Origin: URNF01 sp045594105
Lineage (GTDB): Bacteria; Bacillota; Clostridia; Oscillospirales; Acutalibacteraceae
Reading direction: 5' to 3'
Assembly: GCA_045594105.1 (NCBI GenBank)
Contig: JAZNXY010000067.1
Location: 1 to 10,439 of the forward strand
DNA length: 10,439 nt
The notes below the pieces were generated by a model. That model had not been told where the DNA came from, did no database searches, and saw only the letters and a list, made by a program, of their open reading frames with translations. Shown piece by piece: positions 1 through 5,381 of this stretch. A program made the translations under genes and the position numbers. Every line of letters begins with the position of its first letter. Position 1 is the stretch's first letter.

Positions 1-293
1 CGGATGATAACATTTATACATTGTGTGATAAATACAACCTTGAACCAGAGCAAACCACGGTTATAAAAGAAAAACTTGCGCGCTTAGGATTACTTCAAAG
101 CAAAAACGATGAATACCGCGACCAAAATATTGATTATGTCGTCGACTATCTGTTAAAAGTTGAACAAGACAACAAGAAAAGCAAGCCAAAAGGTGTAAGT
201 ATCTCAAAAACAAAAATAAACAAAACAAAACGTTCCGATTCATTCCATATCACCGGTTTAGGAAGAACATATTTGCGTGTGATTTCTGATTAA
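1..293 (+). CDS. C-terminal part of an unrecognised protein, cut by the left edge
   Basis: The reading frame (codons from base 3) is open to the left edge, so the TTG at 21 is not a convincing start and this is the last 96 codons or so of a longer gene ending at TAA 291-293. The visible protein has a helical segment (about the first 60 residues, rich in Leu, Glu and Lys, including EKLARLGLL and DYVVDYLL). A strongly basic Lys/Ser linker follows (KKSKPKG...KTKINKTKRS), then a short tail HITGLGRTYLRVISD. The first part could be a winged-helix or similar helical DNA-binding fold, but I do not recognise the family. Its position next to a SHOCT-like ORF suggests cargo of an integrated element. A stem-loop with a short T run lies 28 bases after the stop. 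Confidence 0.6.
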   Translation, partial: DDNIYTLCDKYNLEPEQTTVIKEKLARLGLLQSKNDEYRDQNIDYVVDYLLKVEQDNKKSKPKGVSISKTKINKTKRSDSFHITGLGRTYLRVISD

Positions 294-320
294 ACACTGT
301 TCACAATAATTTATCAATTG

Positions 321-357
321 CCGCGTCTACTTATAATAGGCGCGGTGATTTCGTTTT
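321..357 (+). terminator. Probable terminator after the left-edge gene
   Basis: A 9-bp stem with one G-T pair (CCGCGTCTA at 321-329 with TAGGCGCGG at 337-345) has a 7-base loop and is followed after seven bases by TTTTT at 353-357. The T run is displaced from the stem, so this is a weaker match to a Rho-independent terminator than the others in the window. Confidence 0.45.
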
Positions 358-439
358 TCGGGAGACTTGACTTTTGAAAAATTTTGAGCATCTTTATTAA
401 ACCAAGCCGCAAGGCTAATATTTTGAAAGAGGTGCTTTT

Positions 440-634
440 ATGAAAATCCAAAAGCCATTGCCGGGAATGACCCCCGAAGAAACCGAAAGACAGCTCCATT
501 ATATGAACGCTATCATTATGTTCAAGATGGTGCACTCCCGTGGTATCATCAATGAAAAGGAACTGCATTTGTGCAAAGAGGAGATGCTGAAAAAGTACAA
601 ACCGCCCCTTGATCCGTACAAAGACGAGGTGTAA
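440..634 (+). CDS. Small SHOCT-like protein of a mobile element
   Basis: This encodes 64 residues starting MKIQKPLPGM, preceded by a good ribosome site AAAGAGGTG (426-434) five bases before the ATG. The body (ERQLHYMNAIIMFKMVHSRGIINEKELHLCKEEMLKKYKPPL) has the pattern of SHOCT-type small proteins: a helix ending in a short loop of the kind GIINEKEL, then a second helix ending in a KKY-P motif. From general knowledge, such ORFs often sit directly upstream of large serine recombinases in Clostridia integrative elements. Here the expected recombinase is absent and only a 31-codon remnant follows, one base after the stop. The molecular role of these proteins is not known to me. A small AGCC-GCAA-GGCT hairpin (405-416) lies just upstream of the ribosome site. 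Confidence 0.65.
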   Translation: MKIQKPLPGMTPEETERQLHYMNAIIMFKMVHSRGIINEKELHLCKEEMLKKYKPPLDPYKDEV

Positions 635-635
635 A

Positions 636-731
636 ATGGCTCAAAAAGTACGTTTGCACCCCCTTGGGTCAAAAAACAGCCATTTTGCACCCAGCAACCC
701 CGAAAATCAAGCAAAATGCACCCCCGCCTAA
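636..731 (+). pseudogene. 31-codon ORF, possible recombinase 5' remnant
   Basis: ATG at 636 lies one base after the stop of the SHOCT-like gene, with GAGGTG (626-631) as a ribosome site. The product is 31 residues, beginning MAQKVRLHPLGSKN and ending at TAA 729-731. The start MAQKVR resembles the N-terminus of serine site-specific recombinases that normally follow SHOCT-like ORFs. The rest, rich in Pro, Asn and Ser, contains no recombinase catalytic motif. The simplest reading is that the recombinase body has been deleted and a few starting codons remain. It could also be a chance or leader ORF. The identification rests on six residues and gene order, so it is weak. Confidence 0.3.
655..723 (+). 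repeat. Three TGCACCC motifs at exact 31-bp spacing
   Basis: TGCACCC occurs at 655-661, 686-692 and 717-723, each start 31 bases from the next, or close to three helical turns. Each copy is preceded by a T- or A-rich run, and a CAAAAA or GAAAATCA stretch lies between copies. The spacers are otherwise dissimilar, so this is not a CRISPR array. It could be a set of protein-binding sites such as arm sites of a recombinase or excisionase. It overlaps the 31-codon ORF. Confidence 0.45.
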
Positions 732-752
732 ATTTTGTATCAAAATTAGGCG
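725..752. repeat. Inverted repeat
   Basis: The arms CGCCTAAATTTTG (725-737) and CAAAATTAGGCG (741-752) pair with one bulged A around a 3-base loop. The repeat overlaps the stop of the 31-codon ORF and has no T tract, so it is a hairpin or protein site rather than a terminator. Confidence 0.45.
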
Positions 753-763
753 GTATCTTCATG

Positions 764-797
764 AAAAAAGAGAAGGCATATGCTTTCTCTTTTTTTA
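764..797 (+). terminator. Rho-independent terminator
   Basis: A near-perfect palindrome centred on GCATATGC (776-783) has A6GAGAA on the left (764-774) and TTCTCT7 on the right, giving a long stem followed by T residues. The A-tract/T-tract symmetry lets it work on both strands. It closes the SHOCT-like transcription unit. Confidence 0.7.
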
Positions 798-804
798 TTT
801 TCCT

Positions 805-968
805 CGTTGGTGGGTGCGAGATTGCGGTCTCTTGAACCCGAGAGGGTTTGCGCGGTAAAGAAAACAGTCCGGTGGACTGTTTTTCAGCGCAAAGCGGCGA
901 GACGGGCACCAAACGCTGTGCGTTTGGTCGCTCGAGCCAGTAGTATGCGAAGGCGTAGCCTGACCAGA
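805..968. other. Chain of hairpins, candidate structured RNA or dispersed repeat
   Basis: No convincing gene is present, but the stretch is almost continuously paired. GAGA/TCTC (818-821 with 828-831) comes first. AACCC/GGGTT follows (835-839 with 844-848) with a GAGA tetraloop. TTTGCGC/GCGCAAA (847-853 with 887-893) encloses a perfect 10-bp stem AAAACAGTCC/GGACTGTTTT (861-870 with 874-883). Then CGAG/CTCG (898-901 with 931-934) encloses a perfect 9-bp stem ACCAAACGC/GCGTTTGGT (908-916 with 920-928). GGC-GTA-GCC lies near 952-960. Both strands could fold, and no promoter is obvious. It resembles a dispersed palindromic repeat of Clostridia more than any RNA family I know, and I cannot check copy number. 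Confidence 0.5.
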
Positions 969-1008
969 CGGCAAGAGGCCGCAGGTTCGACTCCTGTCAC
1001 TCGGACCA
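969..1008 (+). other. tRNA-like 3' end: variable-arm stem, T-arm and CCA
   Basis: The short stem CGGC/GCCG (969-972 with 978-981) is followed by GCAGG-TTCGACT-CCTGT (981-997), which matches a T-arm with its TTCGA loop. CACTCGG (998-1004), discriminator A (1005) and CCA (1006-1008) follow. The order fits the 3' third of a class II tRNA. No intact 5' partner (CCGAGTG-like) or anticodon arm is found upstream; the nearest candidate, GTGGGTG at 810-816, pairs with a mismatch and lacks a proper anticodon arm. It is probably a tRNA 3' fragment left as an attachment site by an integrated element, or the end of the structured repeat. It is not a functional tRNA gene. Confidence 0.5.
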
Positions 1009-1028
1009 AATAAAAGAGGGTAGGCAAG

Positions 1029-1077
1029 TGAACTGCTCCAATTTGTGCGGACAGCACAAAAAAGACCCCTGTGGTAG
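1029..1077 (-). repeat. IS terminal inverted repeat, orfB side
   Basis: Read inward it starts TGAAC, then shares GGACA, an A run plus GACC, and TGGTAG in the same order as the other end. The similarity extends about 49 bases, longer than the usual IS3-type ends. Confidence 0.75.
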
Positions 1078-1090
1078 GAAAGATTAAATT

Positions 1091-1945
1091 TTAAGCAACA
1101 AACTGACTTCGTTTTTCCAGCGGAGTCAGTTTTGTTTTTAACTGGATGCGCTGATGGTTGTAGAAATGCATGTATTCATCAATGAGGCGACGAGCCTCGG
1201 CAAAAGTTTGCAATTTCACCCGATGAATACACTCTGTTTTGAGAATAGAGAAGAAATTTTCTGCCAAAGCATTGTCATATGGATTCCCACGTCTTGACAT
1301 TGACGGCGTAATGCCGTAAGATTGAGTTAGCTTGAAATATGCTTGTGATGTGTATTGAAAGCCTTGGTCACTGTGGAGCTGCAACTCTGCAGTGACTTTT
1401 TCTTTTTTCTTGGCGGCTCGGATGGTACTCAAAACGAGGTTGGTGTTTTGCTCGGTACTGGTCTTGTAGGTAATAATGCTGTTGTCATACAAATCTCTGA
1501 TGACCGACAAATACAGAAAGCCTTGTTTAGTAGGGATATAGGAAATATCTGTTACCCATTTCTGATTTGGCTTTGTGGCAGAAAAATCACGATTGAGTAG
1601 ATTGGGATATCGATGAAGACACTCCCCATATTTGCGATATTTCTTTCTCCTAACCACCGATAATAGGCCGTATTTCTGCATAACGCTAAGCACGGTCTTA
1701 GGATTGCGATGGATACCGTTCCTCTCCAACCAAATATGTACTCTGCGATACCCATAGGTTTTTCCGCACTTTTCTTGACATTCTCGTATCTTCTCTGCCA
1801 ACGGCATATCCTTTGCAGGGATATCCATTCGTTTAATGTAATCGTAATATCCACTACGAGAAACATTAAAAAATCGGCACATTTCGCTAACGGAATATTG
1901 CTCTCTGTGGCGAAAGATTACCATATATTTAACTTTTGGCTTCAC
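1091..1945 (-). CDS. IS3-family transposase orfB (DDE integrase core)
   Basis: This 284-residue protein catalyses cutting and joining of the IS ends. The N-terminus (about 15-60) is the HTH_21 region typical of the family (YSVSEMCRFFNVSRSGYYDYIKR), followed by the GYRRVH motif near 76-81. The rve catalytic core carries the DDE triad: Asp in KWVTDISYI, Asp in LHSDQGFQYTS, and Glu in NPYDNALAENFFSILKTE. It ends with the usual YNHQRIQLKTKLTPLE tail. The start is GTG at 1945, overlapping the orfA end (ATGTGA) in the -1 frame, so translation is by programmed -1 frameshifting or by coupling. No A6G slippery run is visible at the overlap; the nearest run is GAAAGG just upstream. The length is normal and the ORF uninterrupted. 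Confidence 0.93.
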   Translation of the reverse strand: MKPKVKYMVIFRHREQYSVSEMCRFFNVSRSGYYDYIKRMDIPAKDMPLAEKIRECQEKCGKTYGYRRVHIWLERNGIHRNPKTVLSVMQKYGLLSVVRRKKYRKYGECLHRYPNLLNRDFSATKPNQKWVTDISYIPTKQGFLYLSVIRDLYDNSIITYKTSTEQNTNLVLSTIRAAKKKEKVTAELQLHSDQGFQYTSQAYFKLTQSYGITPSMSRRGNPYDNALAENFFSILKTECIHRVKLQTFAEARRLIDEYMHFYNHQRIQLKTKLTPLEKRSQFVA

Positions 1946-2226
1946 ATCCTTTCGGTGAGCGAGAGAAAATCCCGCAACAACTCATTTTCCATTTTTAGTC
2001 GCTTGTTTTCATATTTGTACTCTTGCAAAGTTTTTGCCGGTTTACGACCTCGAAATCTTGGCAAACCTTGGATTTCTTTTTGCCGCTCTCGATACAATAG
2101 ATTTTTGATTACCTCTTTGTCTGCCAATCCTAACTCTCGGGCGATTTCTTCATGTGTTTTTCCTTGCCCAATCTTCTGTTGAATTATCGGCAACAGTTCA
2201 CTTACTTTTTCGTATTTTCTTGACAT
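1942..2226 (-). CDS. IS3-family orfA (HTH DNA-binding protein)
   Basis: The 94-residue protein binds the IS ends and, when fused to orfB by frameshifting, makes the full transposase. It has a helix-turn-helix (about 22-55, GKTHEEIARELGLADKEVIKNLLYRERQ), a basic stretch (RFRGRKPAK) and a C-terminal leucine-rich coiled coil (YKYENKRLKMENELLRDFL) expected to mediate oligomerisation. The ATG at 2226 has a perfect AGGAGG (2239-2234) seven bases upstream, buried in the downstream arm of a 13-bp hairpin. Its stop TGA overlaps the GTG of orfB. The length fits the short-orfA IS3 subgroups. Confidence 0.9.
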   Translation of the reverse strand: MSRKYEKVSELLPIIQQKIGQGKTHEEIARELGLADKEVIKNLLYRERQKEIQGLPRFRGRKPAKTLQEYKYENKRLKMENELLRDFLSLTERM

Positions 2227-2232
2227 AACAAA

Positions 2233-2270
2233 ACCTCCTATGGTACTTCTTTCATTCTACCATAGGAGGT
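2233..2270 (-). promoter_or_regulatory. Hairpin hiding the orfA ribosome site
   Basis: The arms are a perfect 13-bp inverted repeat (2233-2245 and 2258-2270, TACCATAGGAGGT in RNA sense) with a 12-base loop. The downstream arm contains AGGAGG of orfA. RNA started outside the IS would fold and block orfA translation. A TAGAAT box (minus strand, 2259-2254) could be a -10 element that starts RNA inside the loop, lacking the upstream arm and leaving the site free. This matches the known logic by which IS10 and IS50 resist activation by outside transcription. On the plus strand the same stem is followed by CTTTTTTT (2271-2278) and may act as a terminator against transcription leaving the IS rightward. 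Confidence 0.6.
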
Positions 2271-2306
2271 CTTTTTTTCTATTGTCCGTTTTTACCGGAC
2301 TGTTCA
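2257..2306 (-). repeat. IS terminal inverted repeat, orfA side
   Basis: Read inward on the minus strand it starts TGAACAGTCCGGT and carries the same GGACA, A-run plus GACC, and TGGTAG blocks as the opposite end. Its inner part overlaps the upstream arm of the orfA leader hairpin. Confidence 0.75.
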
Positions 2307-2372
2307 TTTTGTGTATCTTCTCTTTTTTTCTCTCTATGCACACCTACCGCGTAGACTGTGGCCTTTATCGTA

Positions 2373-3920
2373 TTATTCTGCTATCATCCACAGGAAGGAT
2401 ACGCCGCTCATTTTTGCTTTTTCGCCTTTGACTGTGATATTGTTGGAAGCTATCACTTTGCCGTTCGCGGGCACCTCGATGTCATACGTGCGGTCAGAGG
2501 GATTCACGGCACACAGGAAGGTTTTGCCGTTTTCGGTGCGTTTAAACACCAAAGGATAGGTATTGTTGACCAATTCAAACGTTGCTTGGGCAGTGAAGTC
2601 CGCAAGATGCTCCCTTTTTGCTGTCACCAAAGCTTTTACCGTGTTCAGCAGGGAATGCGCATCTTGTTCCTGTACTTCACAGTTAACGGTGGTGTAGTTT
2701 TCGTTAATGGGCAGGTAGGTTTCACCGTCGGTTTCGCTGAAGCCTGCGTTTTTGCCTGCGCTCCATTGCATCGGGGTGCGTGCGCCTGTACGGCAGTAGC
2801 CGCCGTCCTTAGTTTTTAGGTTGGTGTACGGCATACCGATTTCATCACCGTAATAAATCAGCGGTACGTTGGGCAGGGCCAGGTTAAAGGCAAAGACGGT
2901 TTTCAAATCGTCTTGGTCACGGCCCATGGCAATACGCGGCAGGTCGTGATTGCCCGTTACGACAGAAATATAGCCCTTTTCTTTGACGGCTTCCAGATTT
3001 TCAAGGAAGTAGTCAAAGAAATGCTCCGCAGAACCCTTGCCTGCTTTGCGGAAGAAGCTGTCCCCGTCGCTGTTGATAACATTCATACCCGATTCCTTAC
3101 GGAACAACATATTGTAACCGTCAAACCAGCAATGGGTCAAAAAGTCGATGTCAAAACTGCCGTTGGTGACGGCGTATTTCGGCTGACCCCATTCGGAAAC
3201 GAAGATAGCCTCCGGATATTCTTCGCGCACTTTGCCAAAGATCTTGGTCCATACCTCGCAGGAATATTTGCCGTCTATGTCATCTTTGACGATGCTGTTG
3301 GCAAGGTCTACACGGAAGCCGTCAACACCTAAGCGCATATAGAATTTGATGATGTCAATCACTTCTTCGTGCAGTTTTAAGCACGGCTCGTCGGTATATA
3401 CATTCTGCCACGGTTGTGTTTTCTGTGCGAAACCGAAGTTTAAGGACGGCTGAAAACAGAAGAAGTTAATGAGATAGTTGCCGTTGCGTTCGCAGTTTCC
3501 CGTCATATGCTTGTAAGGACACCAGTTGAACACATCATCACTCCATACGTAGTAATCGGAGTACTCGTTGCGTTCATGCTTGGAAGATTCTATAAACCAT
3601 TTGTGCTGGTCGGAGGTGTGCCCTACTACTAAGTCAAATAACACCTTCATACCTAACGAATGGGCTTTTTCGGTCAGCTTGATAACATCCTGAAATGAAC
3701 CAAACTTTTCGTCGATTTGATAGTAATCCTGCACGTCGTAACCACCGTCTCTGAATGGCGATTTGAATACGGGATTTATCCATACGATATCCGCAAACTG
3801 CTTGATGTACTCCAGCTTCTGCGTGATACCTTTCAGGTCGCCGATGCCGTCGCCGTTACTGTCGTAAAAGGATGTGGGATACACATTGTAAATGATGGAA
3901 TTGCTTAGTTTTTTGTTCAT
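2373..3920 (-). CDS. GH13 alpha-amylase-family glucosidase
   Basis: This 515-residue enzyme has no signal peptide and so acts in the cytoplasm, probably hydrolysing alpha-glucosidic bonds of short imported oligosaccharides. It starts with the YNVYPTSFYDSNGDGIGDLKGI block of oligo-1,6-glucosidase-like GH13 members, including a Ca-loop-like DSNGDGIGD (20-28). Conserved regions: I, DLVVGH (96-101); II, GFRVD with nucleophile Asp205; III, FVSEWG with acid/base Glu243; IV, TGNHD with Asp326. GARTPMQW (379-386) and a C-terminal beta domain complete the usual length. Region I has Gly100 where nearly all members have Asn; the codon is GGG (3621-3623). A GGAGGTG ribosome site lies before the ATG. The subfamily and exact substrate cannot be fixed from sequence alone. 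No clear terminator follows the stop: the IS begins 66 bases on. Confidence 0.9.
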   Translation of the reverse strand: MNKKLSNSIIYNVYPTSFYDSNGDGIGDLKGITQKLEYIKQFADIVWINPVFKSPFRDGGYDVQDYYQIDEKFGSFQDVIKLTEKAHSLGMKVLFDLVVGHTSDQHKWFIESSKHERNEYSDYYVWSDDVFNWCPYKHMTGNCERNGNYLINFFCFQPSLNFGFAQKTQPWQNVYTDEPCLKLHEEVIDIIKFYMRLGVDGFRVDLANSIVKDDIDGKYSCEVWTKIFGKVREEYPEAIFVSEWGQPKYAVTNGSFDIDFLTHCWFDGYNMLFRKESGMNVINSDGDSFFRKAGKGSAEHFFDYFLENLEAVKEKGYISVVTGNHDLPRIAMGRDQDDLKTVFAFNLALPNVPLIYYGDEIGMPYTNLKTKDGGYCRTGARTPMQWSAGKNAGFSETDGETYLPINENYTTVNCEVQEQDAHSLLNTVKALVTAKREHLADFTAQATFELVNNTYPLVFKRTENGKTFLCAVNPSDRTYDIEVPANGKVIASNNITVKGEKAKMSGVSFLWMIAE

Positions 3921-3957
3921 ATGGCACCTCCGCGCGTATTATTTGCGCTTTTATTAT

Positions 3958-3963
3958 ATTATA
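3958..3963 (-). promoter_or_regulatory. Probable -10 box of the GH13 gene, in a divergent intergenic region
   Basis: TATAAT on the minus strand lies 37 bases before the GH13 start codon. No good -35 hexamer sits at 16-18 bases (TGCTGC at 17). The 259-base gap 3921-4179 holds this promoter and the opposite one at 4119-4148. It also has a short inverted repeat TATGGAA/CTTCCATA (4082-4088, 4108-4115) just upstream of the plus-strand -35 box, which could be an operator. Nothing else in the gap is convincing. Confidence 0.4.
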
Positions 3964-4118
3964 CAGAATAATCGTACCACGCAGCACGGCTTCAAACAAG
4001 GGACAAATTTTACTTTCTATAACATAAAACACACCTTTTACTTTTTAGGTATGATTTTCGACTGCAAATAACGTCTCGTGTTATGGAAAGCAAGGCAAAA
4101 ACTCTATCTTCCATAGAC

Positions 4119-4148
4119 TTGACGGGTGAGGAGGGCTTCTGTTATAAT
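4119..4148 (+). promoter_or_regulatory. Sigma-70-type promoter for the hydrolase-cysK unit
   Basis: TTGACG (4119-4124) and a perfect TATAAT (4143-4148) are separated by 18 bases, with transcription expected to start near 4155. This leaves a leader of about 25 bases, which carries the ribosome site before ATG 4180. Confidence 0.75.
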
Positions 4149-4179
4149 AAAAACAATTCTATGATTAGGGGATAGGTTT

Positions 4180-5367
4180 ATGCTTATCAGTACGTTACCG
4201 AAAACAGACGCCGAGAGAGCGGTCATCGCACGCGCTAAGCAGCTGACGGACGTTCGTTGGACACCGATTGCAGACGTGCCGATATATCACAAGAAGGAAG
4301 ATGTATATACCGTGTTCCCGAAAGGTGTTGAAGTGGTGGGCCTGCCGTATTCGTCGGTGGAACGCACCGATAGGTTTATTCCCGAAAACGTCTCCTTTGA
4401 ATCGTTTTTATCCGCTGTGGCCAATCCGCACAGCAAACTGTATATGGCAGGTCACGGACAGGTTTGCCGCGCTAATTTCGGCATCGTGTGCAACAGTTTT
4501 GTGCGGTATGCGTTTGGTATTCCGTATCGTGTGCCGACGGCTTTGTGGTTTGCGGTGCCGGGTATGCGCAAGATTGCGGAAAAAGAGGAATATGCAGCTG
4601 AAGATATCCGCCTTTGTGACATTTTACACGCATTTAATGACGGGCGCAACCACGTAGCGCTCATTACCGATATTTTGCGTGATGAAAACGGTGAAATCCA
4701 AGAAATCGAAGTGTCTGAAGCAGTGTCTCCCTCCTGTAAACGCATGCGATATACGGTGGAAGCGTATTTTGAACATTTTCGTGTGTTCGGCTTGTGCCGT
4801 TACGACTTTCTGGAGGATGTGCCGCTGTTTGACGAGGAGACAGACTGCATTTTTGACAGCGGTATAGATAAAAAACTGCCTAAAATCACAGTAGACAACG
4901 GCAACCGTTCTAATTATCTGTTGGGTGATGAGGTTATTTTGTCGGTGTTTGCAGATACTACCGACGTGGTGGAATTGGTAAAAGACGGCGCGACGGTACG
5001 TACCATTCACATTGATAAACACGCGTTTATGCCGCTGACCCTTGACCGCGGTTACTACGTGGCGCGTCTGAAAAATGACGGTGCGAAGGTAGAGTTTGCG
5101 GTGGTGGGAGCTACTATGTCTTGCACAGTGGAAAACGGGAAGGTCACTATTACCGCTGATCCGTGTGATGCAGAAAGCAAGATTACCCATGCCGAGTTCC
5201 GCAAAGCAGGTGACGGTGTGGCGGCAATGTCGCAGTTTTTGATTTTGACCGCTGAAGAACAGAAAACAGGTGTGTTTACACGTGTTATTCCTGCGGATGC
5301 CGAGAACTTTAAGGTGTATTTCAAAAATCGTTACGGCACGTGGACACACCCGATGACCAAGATTTAA
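4180..5367 (+). CDS. Candidate papain-fold (NlpC/P60-like) cysteine hydrolase with C-terminal beta domain, family not recognised
   Basis: The protein has 395 residues, with no signal peptide or membrane segment, so it is probably cytoplasmic. The N-terminal domain (about 1-215) has the order expected of papain-like hydrolases: Cys104 at the start of a helix (FGIVCNSFVRYAFG), then His158 after a Gly-Arg-Asn turn leading into a strand (GRNHVALITDIL), then acidic residues on the next strand (IQEIEVSEA, Glu177/Glu180) that could be the third catalytic residue. GVEVVGLPYSS precedes the Cys, as substrate-entry segments do in NlpC/P60 proteins. Residues about 235-395 are beta-rich and look like one or two Ig-like domains. 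The ribosome site is AGGGGAT before ATG. The gene is followed after 14 bases by cysK and is clearly co-transcribed with it. The substrate is unknown; peptidase, amidase or acyltransferase activity are all possible. Confidence 0.6.
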   Translation: MLISTLPKTDAERAVIARAKQLTDVRWTPIADVPIYHKKEDVYTVFPKGVEVVGLPYSSVERTDRFIPENVSFESFLSAVANPHSKLYMAGHGQVCRANFGIVCNSFVRYAFGIPYRVPTALWFAVPGMRKIAEKEEYAAEDIRLCDILHAFNDGRNHVALITDILRDENGEIQEIEVSEAVSPSCKRMRYTVEAYFEHFRVFGLCRYDFLEDVPLFDEETDCIFDSGIDKKLPKITVDNGNRSNYLLGDEVILSVFADTTDVVELVKDGATVRTIHIDKHAFMPLTLDRGYYVARLKNDGAKVEFAVVGATMSCTVENGKVTITADPCDAESKITHAEFRKAGDGVAAMSQFLILTAEEQKTGVFTRVIPADAENFKVYFKNRYGTWTHPMTKI

Positions 5368-5381
5368 GAAGGAATGATTTT

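Larger units (their letters stand above)
1029..2306 (-). mobile_element. IS3-family insertion sequence, complete, two overlapping ORFs
   Basis: The 1278-bp element is bounded by imperfect terminal inverted repeats that both begin TGAAC when read inward. It encodes an HTH protein (orfA) and a DDE transposase (orfB) in the -1 frame relative to orfA, the classic IS3 layout of the IS150-like type. The length fits the family. The short direct target duplication expected of IS3 elements is not visible: bases before 1029 read CAAG and those after 2306 read TTTT. The element may be old, or its ends may have been changed by recombination. It lies between the tRNA-like block and the 3' end of the GH13 gene, 66 bases from that gene's stop. 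Both ORFs are intact. Confidence 0.88.

Noticed and set aside
655..723. CRISPR array
   Set aside because: Only a 7-base motif repeats; the rest of each 31-bp unit differs and there is no long conserved repeat.
805..1008. Complete tRNA gene
   Set aside because: Only the T-arm and 3' acceptor strand are convincing. The best 5' strand has a mismatch and no 7-base anticodon loop can be formed; total length is far too long.
2339..2360. Hairpin just past the GH13 stop as its terminator
   Set aside because: The stem has a bulged A and G-T pairs and no T run on either strand next to it; it may be a remnant disturbed by the nearby IS.
5340..5381. Longer cysK start 14 codons upstream
   Set aside because: It overlaps the end of the preceding gene in another frame, lacks a ribosome site and adds residues absent from CysK; GTG 5382 fits spacing and family.
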